Of a DNA stretch of 61,037 bases, positions 19,392 through 30,111 are shown one piece after another. Position numbers and translations under genes: made by a program. The DNA comes from an uncultured Mediterraneibacter sp. (lineage in GTDB: Bacteria > Bacillota > Clostridia > Lachnospirales > Lachnospiraceae), in assembly GCF_944377805.1 (NCBI RefSeq), contig NZ_CALWFZ010000013.1:1-61037 (forward strand), written 5' to 3'. The stretch's first letter is position 1. Every line of letters starts with the position of its first letter. A model generated the notes under the pieces. It was not told the DNA's origin. It made no database searches and saw only the letters and a program-made list of their open reading frames with translations.

Positions 19392-21011
19392 CTATTCCTT
19401 CAGATACCTGACTTCAAATGTCTCAATGGTAATCGGCTTGTTAAACAGCGCACCCTGGGCGTAATCACATCCCAGTTCCTTAAGGACATTGAGCTGATCC
19501 TGCGTCTCCACTCCTGAAGCCTGCACTGTAGCTCCAAGCTGACGGCAAATATCGATCACCGCCTGCGCAACGATACGGCTGCGGGAATTTCCCACAATAT
19601 TCGTAATCAGGCTCTTATCGATCTTCAGGCCGTCGAACTCCATCAGAGACAGGATAGAAAAGCTGGAATCTTTCGCGCCGAAATGATCCAGAATCACTCT
19701 TACATTCGCTTTGCGGATCTTGCTGCTCGTCTCCGCCAGCATTTCCTGATTCATATCGGCTCCCGACTCTGACACCTCAACTTCCAGATATTCACACAGC
19801 ACATGGTATTTCTCAATCAGATGAAGCATCTTATCCGCAATACTCTCCTGCTTCAGAGTCGCCCCGGCAAAATTCACCGCGACCGGAATCAGCGGAACTC
19901 CTTCCAGTTCCCATTTATGAAGAGTTTTGCACACTTCCTCGAACACATACAGGTCGAGATAATGGGAGAGCTTCGTCTCCTCCAGGAGGTTGATATATCT
20001 TCCCGGATCCACGATCCCCAGATCTTTGTGGTGATACCGCACCACCGCCTCCGCGCCCGCGACACGTTCTGTCGCTGTGTCTATCTTCGGCACGAGACAG
20101 ACGATAAAGTTGCCGTGCTCCAGGTCTTCCAGGAGATCCTGCTTGATAATCGGTTCATGATGGCCTTTCTTAAGGTTCTTATAATACTTTTTCTTCTCCT
20201 CGCGCATCATAACTTCCGCGTTATTTACCAGCTTGTCTACATCGATGTCTACCTTTTCCCAGGCATATCCCATCGACACCAGTCCCAGGCTGATATTATC
20301 CAGCTTTGTGTGGGCCGCGTAGATCTGTTTCGTAAAATCTTCGTAGGAAGTATCTCCCATCAGAACCAGATACTCATCTCCCGTCAGCCGGTACACTTCT
20401 CCGCTGTGGAAGTGCTCCTGGAGAACTTCTCCGACACGGATTACAACTTCATCACCGTATTCCCTGCCGAACTCTTTATTAAAATTCTTCAGTCCGTTAA
20501 TATCGATAGACAACGCGCCAAGAGACTTCAGATCATGCTCTTTTGCATTTTCCAGATAATTCACCAGACTGTTCCTGTTGAGCAGGCCTGTCAGGTCATC
20601 GTGGTAGCTGAGGTATTCCTGCTGTTTCTGCATCTTCTGGAGAGCGATCGCCTGAGGGATATACGGAAGGAGCGCCCGCATCAGGTCAAGAGTGCATCCG
20701 CCCCGGTGCACGCCCACTGCGGCAAGGATTGCCGTCGTATCCTCCGTCAGCTGCCAGAATACGCTGTAGCTGTCTGCAGTGGTATCCGTGATCTCTTCTT
20801 TCATCCATTTCGGCTGCTGGTCTTCGGGCATCAGTTTGAGCCGATCGCGCTGCCATTCTGTATTCTCGGCACACCACTCATAAATCGTCTCAATATCTCC
20901 CTGTTCTTTTTCAATATAATAAACGTACTCCGCATCATAATAATCCCGGATCGTACTCAGGATATTGTTCATGATCTCCATCAGAGAACGTGGTTTATAG
21001 CTTTCACTCAT
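19392..21011 (-). CDS. GGDEF-EAL protein with degenerate catalytic motifs
   Basis: 539 residues with no membrane segment. Residues 1-125 are a GAF-like sensory part. A GGDEF domain (about 135-285) carries T-G-D-E-Y at 210-214 in place of G-G-D-E-F. An EAL domain (about 295-539) carries E-A-V at 321-323, D-H-F-G at 442-445 instead of D-D-F-G, and A-S-G-V-E where active enzymes have A-E-G-V-E; K-I-D and Q-G are kept. Loss of one metal-binding Asp and the Glu suggests the phosphodiesterase is inactive. I infer a c-di-GMP receptor or scaffold rather than an enzyme. ATG 21011 is chosen for its GGGAG site 8 nt upstream. Confidence 0.88.
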   Translation of the reverse strand: MSESYKPRSLMEIMNNILSTIRDYYDAEYVYYIEKEQGDIETIYEWCAENTEWQRDRLKLMPEDQQPKWMKEEITDTTADSYSVFWQLTEDTTAILAAVGVHRGGCTLDLMRALLPYIPQAIALQKMQKQQEYLSYHDDLTGLLNRNSLVNYLENAKEHDLKSLGALSIDINGLKNFNKEFGREYGDEVVIRVGEVLQEHFHSGEVYRLTGDEYLVLMGDTSYEDFTKQIYAAHTKLDNISLGLVSMGYAWEKVDIDVDKLVNNAEVMMREEKKKYYKNLKKGHHEPIIKQDLLEDLEHGNFIVCLVPKIDTATERVAGAEAVVRYHHKDLGIVDPGRYINLLEETKLSHYLDLYVFEEVCKTLHKWELEGVPLIPVAVNFAGATLKQESIADKMLHLIEKYHVLCEYLEVEVSESGADMNQEMLAETSSKIRKANVRVILDHFGAKDSSFSILSLMEFDGLKIDKSLITNIVGNSRSRIVAQAVIDICRQLGATVQASGVETQDQLNVLKELGCDYAQGALFNKPITIETFEVRYLKE

Positions 21012-21236
21012 CTCTTTCTCTCCCTGTCTGTCTGTTTCTGCTGAGAAATCTGTCAAAACACATGTGAAACACTGCTTATCCCTGTATTACACAAGGCATT
21101 TTTATTGTAGTATACGCAACATCAAAATGCAAGATAAAACTGGCGTCGCCAAAGGACAAGCAAGAACCGGAGCGCTGTCCTTTTCGCCCCGGTTCTCGCC
21201 GTTTATTCCCACACGATTTTCTTTTGTATACCTGAC

Positions 21237-21860
21237 TTATGAATTTTTCATAACAACGCTTTCAACTACGTCGGCCGCATGCTCACAGGCGTCGGCACAC
21301 CGCTCCAGATAAATATAAATATCCCTCCACGCAATGACGCGAAGCGGGTCATCCGACTCTGTATAGAGACCTCTTATACTCTCCATAAACATCTTATCAG
21401 CCTCTTCCTCCAGGTCATTAATGCGGATCACAAGCTGTTTTAAATTCTTCGACCGCTTAAAGTTCTTAAACTCTACAAGAAGCTCCCTGACGCCGTCACA
21501 GCAGCGGATCACAATATCCGTCATCTTCAGCGCGTTAGGTTCAATGTCCTGTACATTATTCATATAAACTCTGAGCATGACGTCTTCTACTTTGTCGGTG
21601 ATGTTGTCTATATTCTGGCTCAGAGACACAATATCCTCGCGCTCAATGGGCGGCAGAAATTCTTTTGCCAGATGATCCAGCATCTCATGCTTCTTCATAT
21701 CCGCGCTGTGCTCGATCTCATGAAGTCTGTCAAGACGTTCTTTGAGTTCGTCCGGTCTGAAGTCCTCCAGAGTTTCCTTAAGCATCTGGGATGCCCTGCA
21801 CGCATCCTCCGCGCAGGCCACAAAATTATCAAAATAAAATGAATCCTGTTTCTTTGCCAC
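21237..21860 (-). CDS. DUF47 family PhoU-like protein, partner of Pit
   Basis: 207 residues, all-helical, with the PhoU-type repeats of the DUF47 family: I-E-H-S-A-D near residue 47, F-L-P-P-I-E-R-E-D-I near 68 and I-N-D-L-E-E-E-A-D near 148 (metal-binding E/D clusters). These proteins sit next to Pit transporters and are thought to control them. It follows the pit gene by 19 nt, so the two form an operon. Confidence 0.93.
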   Translation of the reverse strand: MAKKQDSFYFDNFVACAEDACRASQMLKETLEDFRPDELKERLDRLHEIEHSADMKKHEMLDHLAKEFLPPIEREDIVSLSQNIDNITDKVEDVMLRVYMNNVQDIEPNALKMTDIVIRCCDGVRELLVEFKNFKRSKNLKQLVIRINDLEEEADKMFMESIRGLYTESDDPLRVIAWRDIYIYLERCADACEHAADVVESVVMKNS

Positions 21861-21879
21861 TTTTTCTTCCTCCTATTAT

Positions 21880-22932
21880 CTACAAAACCGCCATAAATAT
21901 CTTCGCCACCACAAAGCTGATCAGGCCGCATCCGGGAAATGTAAATATCCACGTCAGCATCATGTCCTTGACTACGCCAAAGTTGATGGCGGAAAGTCTC
22001 TTCACAGCGCCTACGCCCATGATCGCGCTTGTCTTCGTATGAGTCGTAGATACCGGGATCCCGAACACGCTGGAAAGCAGAAGACAGACCGCACCCGCAA
22101 GGTCAGCGGAAAATCCCTGGAACTTTTCAAGCTTCACCATATCCATCCCGACAGACTTGATGATCTTCTCACCGCCGACGCTTGTCCCAACGCCCATAAC
22201 AACACTGCAAAGGAGCATAAGCCATACAGGTATCAGCATTCCCTCCACACTGCTCTGGCCGTTGCAAAAAGCAATGCCAAGGAAGAGCACTCCGATAAAC
22301 TTCTGTCCATCCTGGGCTCCGTGCATAAAGCTCATAAACGCGGCTCCGAAAATCTGCGCCGTCGTAAAGAAGCCATTGGTCTTTCTCCTGTCCATCGCCG
22401 CACAGATTAAAGTAAGTATCTTACAGATCCCCCATCCCATAAAGAAGCCCAGCGCCAGGCTAAGTACGAGTCCGTAGAAAACTTTTACCCACTCGTCAAA
22501 ATTAATACCGCCGACTCCGTTATGGATCGCAATGGCCGCGCCGGAAAGTCCCGCAATCAGGCTGTGACTCTCGCTGGTCGGTATGCCGAACACCGATGCC
22601 GCCACACTGTAGACGACAATGGAGAACAACGCCGCGCACAGCGCGATCAGCGCCTCATCTGTCTGCCCGCCGAAGTCAACCATATTACTGATCGTAGAGG
22701 CAACCGCACTGTTGATGTGGGTCATGACAAGAACGCCAAGGAAGTTAAACACCGCGCTCATCATAATAGCTGTCCGTACTTTCAGACACCTTGTACCGAT
22801 ACATGTGGCGATGGCATTCGGCGCATCAGTCCAGCCGTTTACAAAAATAACGCCTAACGTAAGCAGTACCGTCACCATCAGCACGGGATTGGAAAATACT
22901 TCCTGGCAGAAACCTGCAAATGAAACGTCCAT
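21880..22932 (-). CDS. pit: Inorganic phosphate transporter, PiT family
   Basis: 350 residues with about ten membrane helices and the two PiT repeats. The signature N-G-W-T-D-A-P-N-A-I-A-T lies near residue 32, and G-I-P-V-S-T-T-H-T in the second half, with a cytoplasmic loop between. It takes up phosphate, probably as a metal-phosphate complex, with H+ or Na+. It has its own promoter (23026-23054). Hexamers resembling a Gram-positive PhoP box overlap that promoter. Confidence 0.95.
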   Translation of the reverse strand: MDVSFAGFCQEVFSNPVLMVTVLLTLGVIFVNGWTDAPNAIATCIGTRCLKVRTAIMMSAVFNFLGVLVMTHINSAVASTISNMVDFGGQTDEALIALCAALFSIVVYSVAASVFGIPTSESHSLIAGLSGAAIAIHNGVGGINFDEWVKVFYGLVLSLALGFFMGWGICKILTLICAAMDRRKTNGFFTTAQIFGAAFMSFMHGAQDGQKFIGVLFLGIAFCNGQSSVEGMLIPVWLMLLCSVVMGVGTSVGGEKIIKSVGMDMVKLEKFQGFSADLAGAVCLLLSSVFGIPVSTTHTKTSAIMGVGAVKRLSAINFGVVKDMMLTWIFTFPGCGLISFVVAKIFMAVL

Positions 22933-23006
22933 AATTCCTCCCTCTTATTTACATATTTGCATAGCTGATTTTGCGCAAAAAAAACGGCGGCACAGGCCAG
23001 CGGTAT

Positions 23007-23054
23007 TTTACACAAAATTAACCTAAATATAACATTCCCCTATGCCGGTGTCAA
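23007..23054 (-). promoter_or_regulatory. pit promoter with possible PhoP-type box
   Basis: On the - strand: TTGACA (23054-23049), 17-nt spacer, TATATT (23031-23026). On the + strand, three hexamers with 11-bp period, TTTACA (23007-23012), TTAACC (23018-23023) and ATAACA (23029-23034), cover the -10 box and the start region. The spacing fits Bacillus PhoP direct repeats (six plus five), but the match is imperfect. The promoter is firm and the box tentative. The remaining bases from 23055 to 23177 hold nothing I can name. Confidence 0.6.
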
Positions 23055-23177
23055 TAATCACTATTATTTTTAATTCGTATAAACGAAAAGCTAATAGAGC
23101 TTATGAAAGCGGACGGGAATGCGGATTTGGTTACAGACATGAGAAGAAACTGGTCATATTCTGGCGCTCAGCCCATG

Positions 23178-23224
23178 AAAAAACCGTGTCAACTCCCATG
23201 CGAGCATGGTTTGTCCACGGTTTT
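23178..23224 (-). terminator. Terminator of the F-ATPase operon
   Basis: Outer stem AAAACCGTG (23180-23188) with CACGGTTTT (23216-23224), inner stem CCATG with CATGG around CGAG. T6 follows on the - strand, 20 nt after the atpC stop. The + strand copy also ends in a T-run, so it may work both ways. Confidence 0.85.
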
Positions 23225-23244
23225 GTTTCATGACTGAACTGGTG

Positions 23245-23664
23245 CTATATGTTCCATTTTTTGTCCTGGGCGACTCTCAGGCGGTTCATCGCACGGGCGA
23301 GAGATGCCTGGGTGTGATAGTACTCCTGGGTGCTCTGCTTCTGCCTCATCTGTTCTTCAGCCCGCTCCTGCTGCTCTCTGGCGCGGCGGATATCGATATC
23401 CTCCGGCTTTTCCGCTGTATCCACCAGAAGCGTGACGCGGTTGTTTACGATCTCCGCAAAGCCGGTTCCCACTGCCACGTCTCTCCACTCATCCTCACCG
23501 CCAAGCTGGACTCTGGCTGTCCCCACCGCGATCGCGATGACCATATTTTCGTGATTGGGCAGGATTCCCCTTTCTCCGTCCACCGCCGGGATAACAAGCT
23601 TACGGCAGCGCCCTTCATAAAATACTTTATCGCTTGCTATGATCTTCAGACCAAATGTATCCAT
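23245..23664 (-). CDS. atpC: F-type ATPase epsilon subunit
   Basis: 139 residues. An N-terminal beta-sandwich (F-G-L-K-I-I-A-S-D, then G-E-R-G-I-L-P-N-H-E-N-M) is followed by the C-terminal helical hairpin that can inhibit hydrolysis (A-R-E-Q-Q-E-R-A-E-E). Last gene of the operon, 14 nt after atpD. Length and motifs are standard. Confidence 0.95.
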   Translation of the reverse strand: MDTFGLKIIASDKVFYEGRCRKLVIPAVDGERGILPNHENMVIAIAVGTARVQLGGEDEWRDVAVGTGFAEIVNNRVTLLVDTAEKPEDIDIRRAREQQERAEEQMRQKQSTQEYYHTQASLARAMNRLRVAQDKKWNI

Positions 23665-23678
23665 CTACGCATACACTC

Positions 23679-26011
<2,333 letters not shown>

Positions 26012-26073
26012 GTTATCACCTGCTCTTCTTAAATTATCGTTTCAGCCCGAGCTCCCCGCAAAGCCGCGCAGCT

Positions 26074-27585
26074 CTATGACTGAACCGTTGCCTTAAAGGT
26101 CTTTGCCGTCTCCACAATCTTCTCGATCAGCTCGTCAGACAACACCTTTTTCTCCTCTATCTCCTGTCCGATCTGAGGATGCTTTGTGTCAAAACACGCC
26201 AGCATATCCGCCTGGAACTGTTTGATCTGTTTCCTGTCAATTCCCAGAAGAACTTTGTGTGTAGCCGCACACAGTGTAATCACCTTTTCATGAAGTGACA
26301 ACGGATGATACAGCGGCTGTTTTAACAGCTCCATCAGACCTCCGCCATATTCCAGCTGCTCTTTTGTCGCCGCGTCCAGATCCGAACTAAACTGTGTAAA
26401 CACTTCCATCTCTCTGTACTGGGCCAGATCGATACGAATGCTTCCCGACGCTTTCTTCATCGCCTTCGCCTGAGCCGCTCCGCCCACACGGGATACGGAA
26501 AGGCCCACATTAACCGCCGGTCTCATCCCGGAGGCAAAAAGTCCGCTCTCAAGGAAGATCTGTCCGTCCGTGATAGAAATAACATTGGTCGGAATATACG
26601 CCGACACATCTCCCGCCTGCGTCTCAATGATCGGCAGCGCAGTGATGGAGCCGCCGCCTTTTTCTTCTGTCAGACGGCTGGATCTCTCAAGCAGTCTGGA
26701 GTGAAGATAAAACACATCTCCCGGATAAGCCTCACGTCCCGGAGAGCGGCCCAGCAGAAGGGAAAGCGCGCGGTACGCAACCGCATGTTTGGACAGGTCA
26801 TCGTATACGATCAGCACATCTTTTCCCTGATACATAAAATATTCCGCCATCGCGGTTCCCGAATAAGGAGCTATATACTGAAGCGGAGCACAGTCGCTGG
26901 CCGTAGACGACACTACGATAGTATAGTCCATAGCTTTGTGGTTCTTCAGCGTATTCACCACCTTCGCCACCGTAGATGCTTTCTGGCCGATGGCAACATA
27001 AATACAGACTACGTCCTTCCCTTTCTGATTCAGGATCGTATCCAGCGCGATCGAAGTCTTGCCGGTCTGACGGTCTCCGATAATCAGCTCACGCTGACCC
27101 CGCCCGATAGGGAACATAGCATCAATAGAAAGGATTCCCGTCTCCATCGGCACACTGACCGATTTTCTGTCGATAATTCCCGGCGCTTCCTGCTCGATCG
27201 GGCGATAGTCAGACGCCTCAATCTCTCCTTTACCGTCGACAGCCTCGCCCAGCGCGTTGACAACTCTTCCTATGTACGCGTCTCCTACCGGCACACCGGC
27301 TCTCTTTCCTGCGCGGGATACTTTTGTTCCCTCACGAATCCCCGTATCGCTTCCGAACAGGATACAGCCGATTTCATCTTTTCTTATGTCCTGAACCATT
27401 CCCTTCAGGCCGTTTTCAAACGTGATGATCTCCCCGTACATGGCATGATCGATACCGTAGATCGTCGCGATACCGTCTCCTACAGCTACGACGGTTCCCA
27501 CCTCGCTGTCCTTACTCATTATATCAAAATTCTCTATCTCCTCTTTGAGGATGGATATAATCTCATCTGAGTTGATTGAACTCAC
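26074..27585 (-). CDS. atpA: F-type ATPase alpha subunit
   Basis: About 503 residues. The P-loop is G-D-R-Q-T-G-K-T near 170, with [11 protein letters not shown] and the arginine-finger region [10 protein letters not shown]. Two GTG codons are possible. GTG 27594 overlaps the atpH stop (GTGA) but has its ribosome site too close. GTG 27585 has GGAGG 8 nt upstream and gives the expected N terminus [10 protein letters not shown], so I prefer it. Confidence 0.95.
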   Translation of the reverse strand: MSSINSDEIISILKEEIENFDIMSKDSEVGTVVAVGDGIATIYGIDHAMYGEIITFENGLKGMVQDIRKDEIGCILFGSDTGIREGTKVSRAGKRAGVPVGDAYIGRVVNALGEAVDGKGEIEASDYRPIEQEAPGIIDRKSVSVPMETGILSIDAMFPIGRGQRELIIGDRQTGKTSIALDTILNQKGKDVVCIYVAIGQKASTVAKVVNTLKNHKAMDYTIVVSSTASDCAPLQYIAPYSGTAMAEYFMYQGKDVLIVYDDLSKHAVAYRALSLLLGRSPGREAYPGDVFYLHSRLLERSSRLTEEKGGGSITALPIIETQAGDVSAYIPTNVISITDGQIFLESGLFASGMRPAVNVGLSVSRVGGAAQAKAMKKASGSIRIDLAQYREMEVFTQFSSDLDAATKEQLEYGGGLMELLKQPLYHPLSLHEKVITLCAATHKVLLGIDRKQIKQFQADMLACFDTKHPQIGQEIEEKKVLSDELIEKIVETAKTFKATVQS

Positions 27586-27590
27586 CTTGT

Positions 27591-28124
27591 TCACCTCCAG
27601 GTTAATGTTTGTTCCAGTCTGTTCAGACGTCCCTTTATACTCCAGTCATACTCGTCACTGCCCACACGCAGGATAAACCCGCCCAGCAGCGACTCGTCCG
27701 TGCGCACGCTGATCTGAGCTTTGTCCACGCCGTATTTCCGCCTGAGAAACGCCTCCATTCCCGCCTTCTGTTCCTCACTTGGAGGTGTAGTGCAGCTTAG
27801 CACGGCGTGCAGGAGTTTTTCCTGCTCATCCCTGCATCTGTCATACGCGGCAAATATCTCGTCCATAAGATCGATGCGCCGGTATTTGCACGCGGCTTTC
27901 AGAAAGTTTCTCATCTCCTCGGGAAATACTCTTTCGATCACCTTCATTTTCCTTTTCAGGGCGATCGTCGGATTCATGAAAATACTCGTCAGCTGCGGGA
28001 CCAAAGCGAATGTCCCGCGGGTTTTCTCCACAGCCTCCTCAGAGATGTGAAGGTCAAACAGAACTCGTCCGTATGTAACTGCCGGTGAAGAGCAGCGTAC
28101 CTCTCTGTCACTGTGTTTCTCCAT
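27591..28124 (-). CDS. atpH: F-type ATPase delta subunit
   Basis: About 177 residues. The stator cap has a helical N-terminal domain (Y-G-R-V-L-F-D-L) and a C-terminal end [20 protein letters not shown], which matches the family end pattern (G-x-D-x-S-x-K-x-L). It holds subunit b to the F1 head. The start is taken as ATG 28124; a GTG at 28133 is possible. It overlaps the end of atpF. Confidence 0.92.
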   Translation of the reverse strand: MEKHSDREVRCSSPAVTYGRVLFDLHISEEAVEKTRGTFALVPQLTSIFMNPTIALKRKMKVIERVFPEEMRNFLKAACKYRRIDLMDEIFAAYDRCRDEQEKLLHAVLSCTTPPSEEQKAGMEAFLRRKYGVDKAQISVRTDESLLGGFILRVGSDEYDWSIKGRLNRLEQTLTWR

Positions 28125-28605
28125 CTTCCCCACCTGCTTCTTTCAAAAACTGGTCATATAGGTCCCGGGTTTCTTTTTCGTCCGCGCTTTTCCCTACGAT
28201 TTTAGCCGCAGACGCAACCGCCAGTCCAGCAATCTGAGACTGAAGCTCCCTCATAGTCTGCTCCCGCTCCACGCGCACAGTCTCCTTGGCGGCTTCCAGC
28301 ATATCCTCCGCTCTGTCTCCCGCCTCACTGATGATGCGGTCATACTCGGCTTTCGCGCTCCTTCTCGCATCCTCGATAAGTTGCGCGGACTCCTGCTTCG
28401 CCCCGCTTAAGGCCGTCTCGTACTCCTGTTTCAGCCTGTTGGCGTCATCCTGCGCGATCCGGACGTCTTTAAATCCGTCCTCGATTATCTGTTTTCTCTG
28501 CTCCATGATGTTCGTTACAGGGCCTACGAGGAAACGCTTCAGCAGAAGATAAAGAACAACAAGGTTGATTATGTTCCAGACAAGGTTCAAATTTATCGAA
28601 ATCAC
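28108..28605 (-). CDS. atpF: F-type ATPase subunit b
   Basis: 165 residues. One N-terminal membrane helix (about 5-25, N-L-V-W-N-I-I-N-L-V-V-L) is followed by a long charged coiled coil, the standard b-subunit plan, with N-x2-Q-R-x3-I-x-D-G-F after the membrane. It forms the peripheral stalk as a homodimer; only one b gene is present. Confidence 0.94.
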   Translation of the reverse strand: MISINLNLVWNIINLVVLYLLLKRFLVGPVTNIMEQRKQIIEDGFKDVRIAQDDANRLKQEYETALSGAKQESAQLIEDARRSAKAEYDRIISEAGDRAEDMLEAAKETVRVEREQTMRELQSQIAGLAVASAAKIVGKSADEKETRDLYDQFLKEAGGEDGETQ

Positions 28606-28634
28606 CTTTTATGCCCACCTTTCATGTTATCTGA

Positions 28635-28859
28635 TTACTGAAGAAGGATGATAATCAGAAGTCCGATAATGAAACCATAGATCGCCGTTGCCTCCGCAAG
28701 CGCACATCCGAGAATCAGGTTCTTACTGATCTTACCTTCTGCCTCCGGCTGTCTCGCGATCGCCTCAGTTGCCTTTCCCGTCGCGATACCGATTCCCACG
28801 CCTGCTCCAATACCTGTCAGTACTGCAATACCTGCTCCAATAGCAATAATTGTTTCCAT
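28635..28859 (-). CDS. atpE: F-type ATPase subunit c (ion-binding rotor, H+-type)
   Basis: 74 residues, two membrane helices joined by the conserved A-R-Q-P loop. The ion carboxylate is E56 in L-A-E-A-T-A-I-Y-G. Na+-type rings need a Gln in helix 1 and a Ser/Thr next to the Glu. Here the Gln position is I23 (G-V-G-I-G) and the residue after E56 is Ala, although T58 and Y61 remain. That pattern is closer to H+ enzymes. It is the opposite of the K subunit in the V-type operon at 7.3-7.8 kb. Confidence 0.95.
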   Translation of the reverse strand: METIIAIGAGIAVLTGIGAGVGIGIATGKATEAIARQPEAEGKISKNLILGCALAEATAIYGFIIGLLIIILLQ

Positions 28860-28899
28860 AGTTTTAATCTCCTTTTTCTCAAAAATAATATTGTGAAAA

Positions 28900-29559
28900 T
28901 TACTCCATCTCCTCGACCATAAATAATCCTGTCAGGAATACAAATACATACGCCTGCAGCAATCCGTCGAAGATGTCAAAATAAAAGCTTACCGGGATCG
29001 GTATAATAAGGGGTACAAAGAACTTCAGAAGTTCCAGTACCACAAACCCGGCCAACATGTTTCCGAAGAGCCGCATACAGAGCGACAGCGGTCTGATCAC
29101 AATCTCCAGTACCATGATCGGCGCCACCACCGGAATCGGCTGAGCGAAATGCTTCACCCAGTGCTTCAGTCCGTTCTTCCGGATACCAGAATACTCGATC
29201 ACGCACATGCTCATAATCGCCAGAGCTGCCGTTACATTCAGATCCTTTGTCGGCGGTTTAAAACCAAATAACGGCGCAAGCGTATTGGCTGCGGCAAGAT
29301 AGAGAAGCACTGTAATCAGATAAGGTATGTATCTTCGGTTTTCTTTTCCGATAACTCCCTCGAAAAAGTCCTGTGCCCAGCCGACTGCCGCCTCCAGCGC
29401 AAGCTGCACTCTGCCGGGATTCTCAACCCGCAGGTTCCTCGTGAGAATGACGGACACAAGTACAAGAACCGCCATGATAATCCATGTAACTACCACGGAT
29501 TCTGAGATACCTCCTACAACCGGAAGAGTGAACACCGTCTCACAGTTCAGTTCTTCCAT
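28900..29559 (-). CDS. atpB: F-type ATPase subunit a
   Basis: 219 residues from the first ATG, with five to six membrane helices. The channel arginine is in [12 protein letters not shown], and the C terminus [14 protein letters not shown] is standard. The start is unusual. The only good ribosome site (AAAGGAGG, 29598-29591) sits 7 nt before an ACG codon at 29583-29581, which opens an 8-residue in-frame extension (T/M-G-N-L-T-E-T-L). The ATG at 29559 and TTG at 29562 lie more than 25 nt from it. Either ACG is the real start, or an ATG has mutated, or the base is an error. First gene of the operon; no atpI was found. Confidence 0.93.
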   Translation of the reverse strand: MEELNCETVFTLPVVGGISESVVVTWIIMAVLVLVSVILTRNLRVENPGRVQLALEAAVGWAQDFFEGVIGKENRRYIPYLITVLLYLAAANTLAPLFGFKPPTKDLNVTAALAIMSMCVIEYSGIRKNGLKHWVKHFAQPIPVVAPIMVLEIVIRPLSLCMRLFGNMLAGFVVLELLKFFVPLIIPIPVSFYFDIFDGLLQAYVFVFLTGLFMVEEME

Positions 29560-29650
29560 CAATGTTTCTGTCAGATTTCCCGTATTGCTCCCTCCTTTGT
29601 CATATTATTTTTCATTGGCCGGTCCGAAATATATATCGTCAGCAGATTTT

Positions 29651-29690
29651 AGGCATAAAAAAAAGAGCTGTTCTTCTTTGAACTCCCCAA
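29651..29690 (-). terminator. Terminator-like element in the F-ATPase leader
   Basis: On the - strand, GAGTTC and GAACAGCTC (29685-29665) can pair with a bulge, followed by eight T. It lies in the leader, about 75 nt before the atpB ribosome site and some 110 nt after the expected transcript start. The hairpin is modest. It may act as an attenuator. Confidence 0.45.
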
Positions 29691-29800
29691 ATCCATTTTA
29701 TTTTCAATTCCGGTCAATTTCCGCTTCGGATGAGCGCTGGCGCCCGTTCCGGAAACGTCGCTTTTCTTCCTATAATTAGGCGTTCCGAAAAGCTGTCTAA

Positions 29801-29829
29801 ATATTACGCCCCGGTTCAGGATTTGTCAA
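29801..29829 (-). promoter_or_regulatory. Sigma-A promoter of the F-ATPase operon
   Basis: On the - strand: TTGACA (29829-29824), 17-nt spacer, TAATAT (29806-29801). The leader to atpB is about 210 nt, containing a TTTCCG/CGGAAA hairpin (29718-29755) and the terminator-like element. The stretch 29830-30080 is AT-rich with no gene. Confidence 0.75.
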
Positions 29830-30088
29830 CATTTTCACTCTTTGAACACTTGCGGGCCGGGCAGCCCGATTTTTACTTCAAATTGTCCTTTTTCGCAACC
29901 GGACACACGCGGTCTTTTATTGATTTTTTCTGTGTTTTTATCCAAAAAAAGGTTTCCGCGCCTCCCTTTATAGTATTTTGCATAATTTTGTCAAAAATCC
30001 TCTGTTTATTTGTATGTTTCACACAAACATTTTCTTGTATGCGCCACGAAATAATCATAAAGCCGTATAAACATCGCGGTATTTACGC

Positions 30089-30094
30089 TATAAT
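30089..30094 (+). promoter_or_regulatory. -10 box upstream of the YwaF-like gene
   Basis: A perfect TATAAT 18 nt before the start codon. The -35 region (TATAAA at 17-nt distance) is poor. The leader would be very short, with GAAGAGG as ribosome site. Confidence 0.4.
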
Positions 30095-30111
30095 ATGGAA
30101 GAGGTGCACAG

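Noticed and set aside
21137-21230. Hairpin AGAACCGG/CCGGTTCT as terminator of the DUF47 or GGDEF gene
   Set aside because: The stem is real, but neither side is followed by a clear T-run, and it lies upstream of neither expected end.
29584-29800. Possible atpI gene before atpB
   Set aside because: All three - strand frames are interrupted and show no pair of membrane helices; the stretch reads as an untranslated leader.
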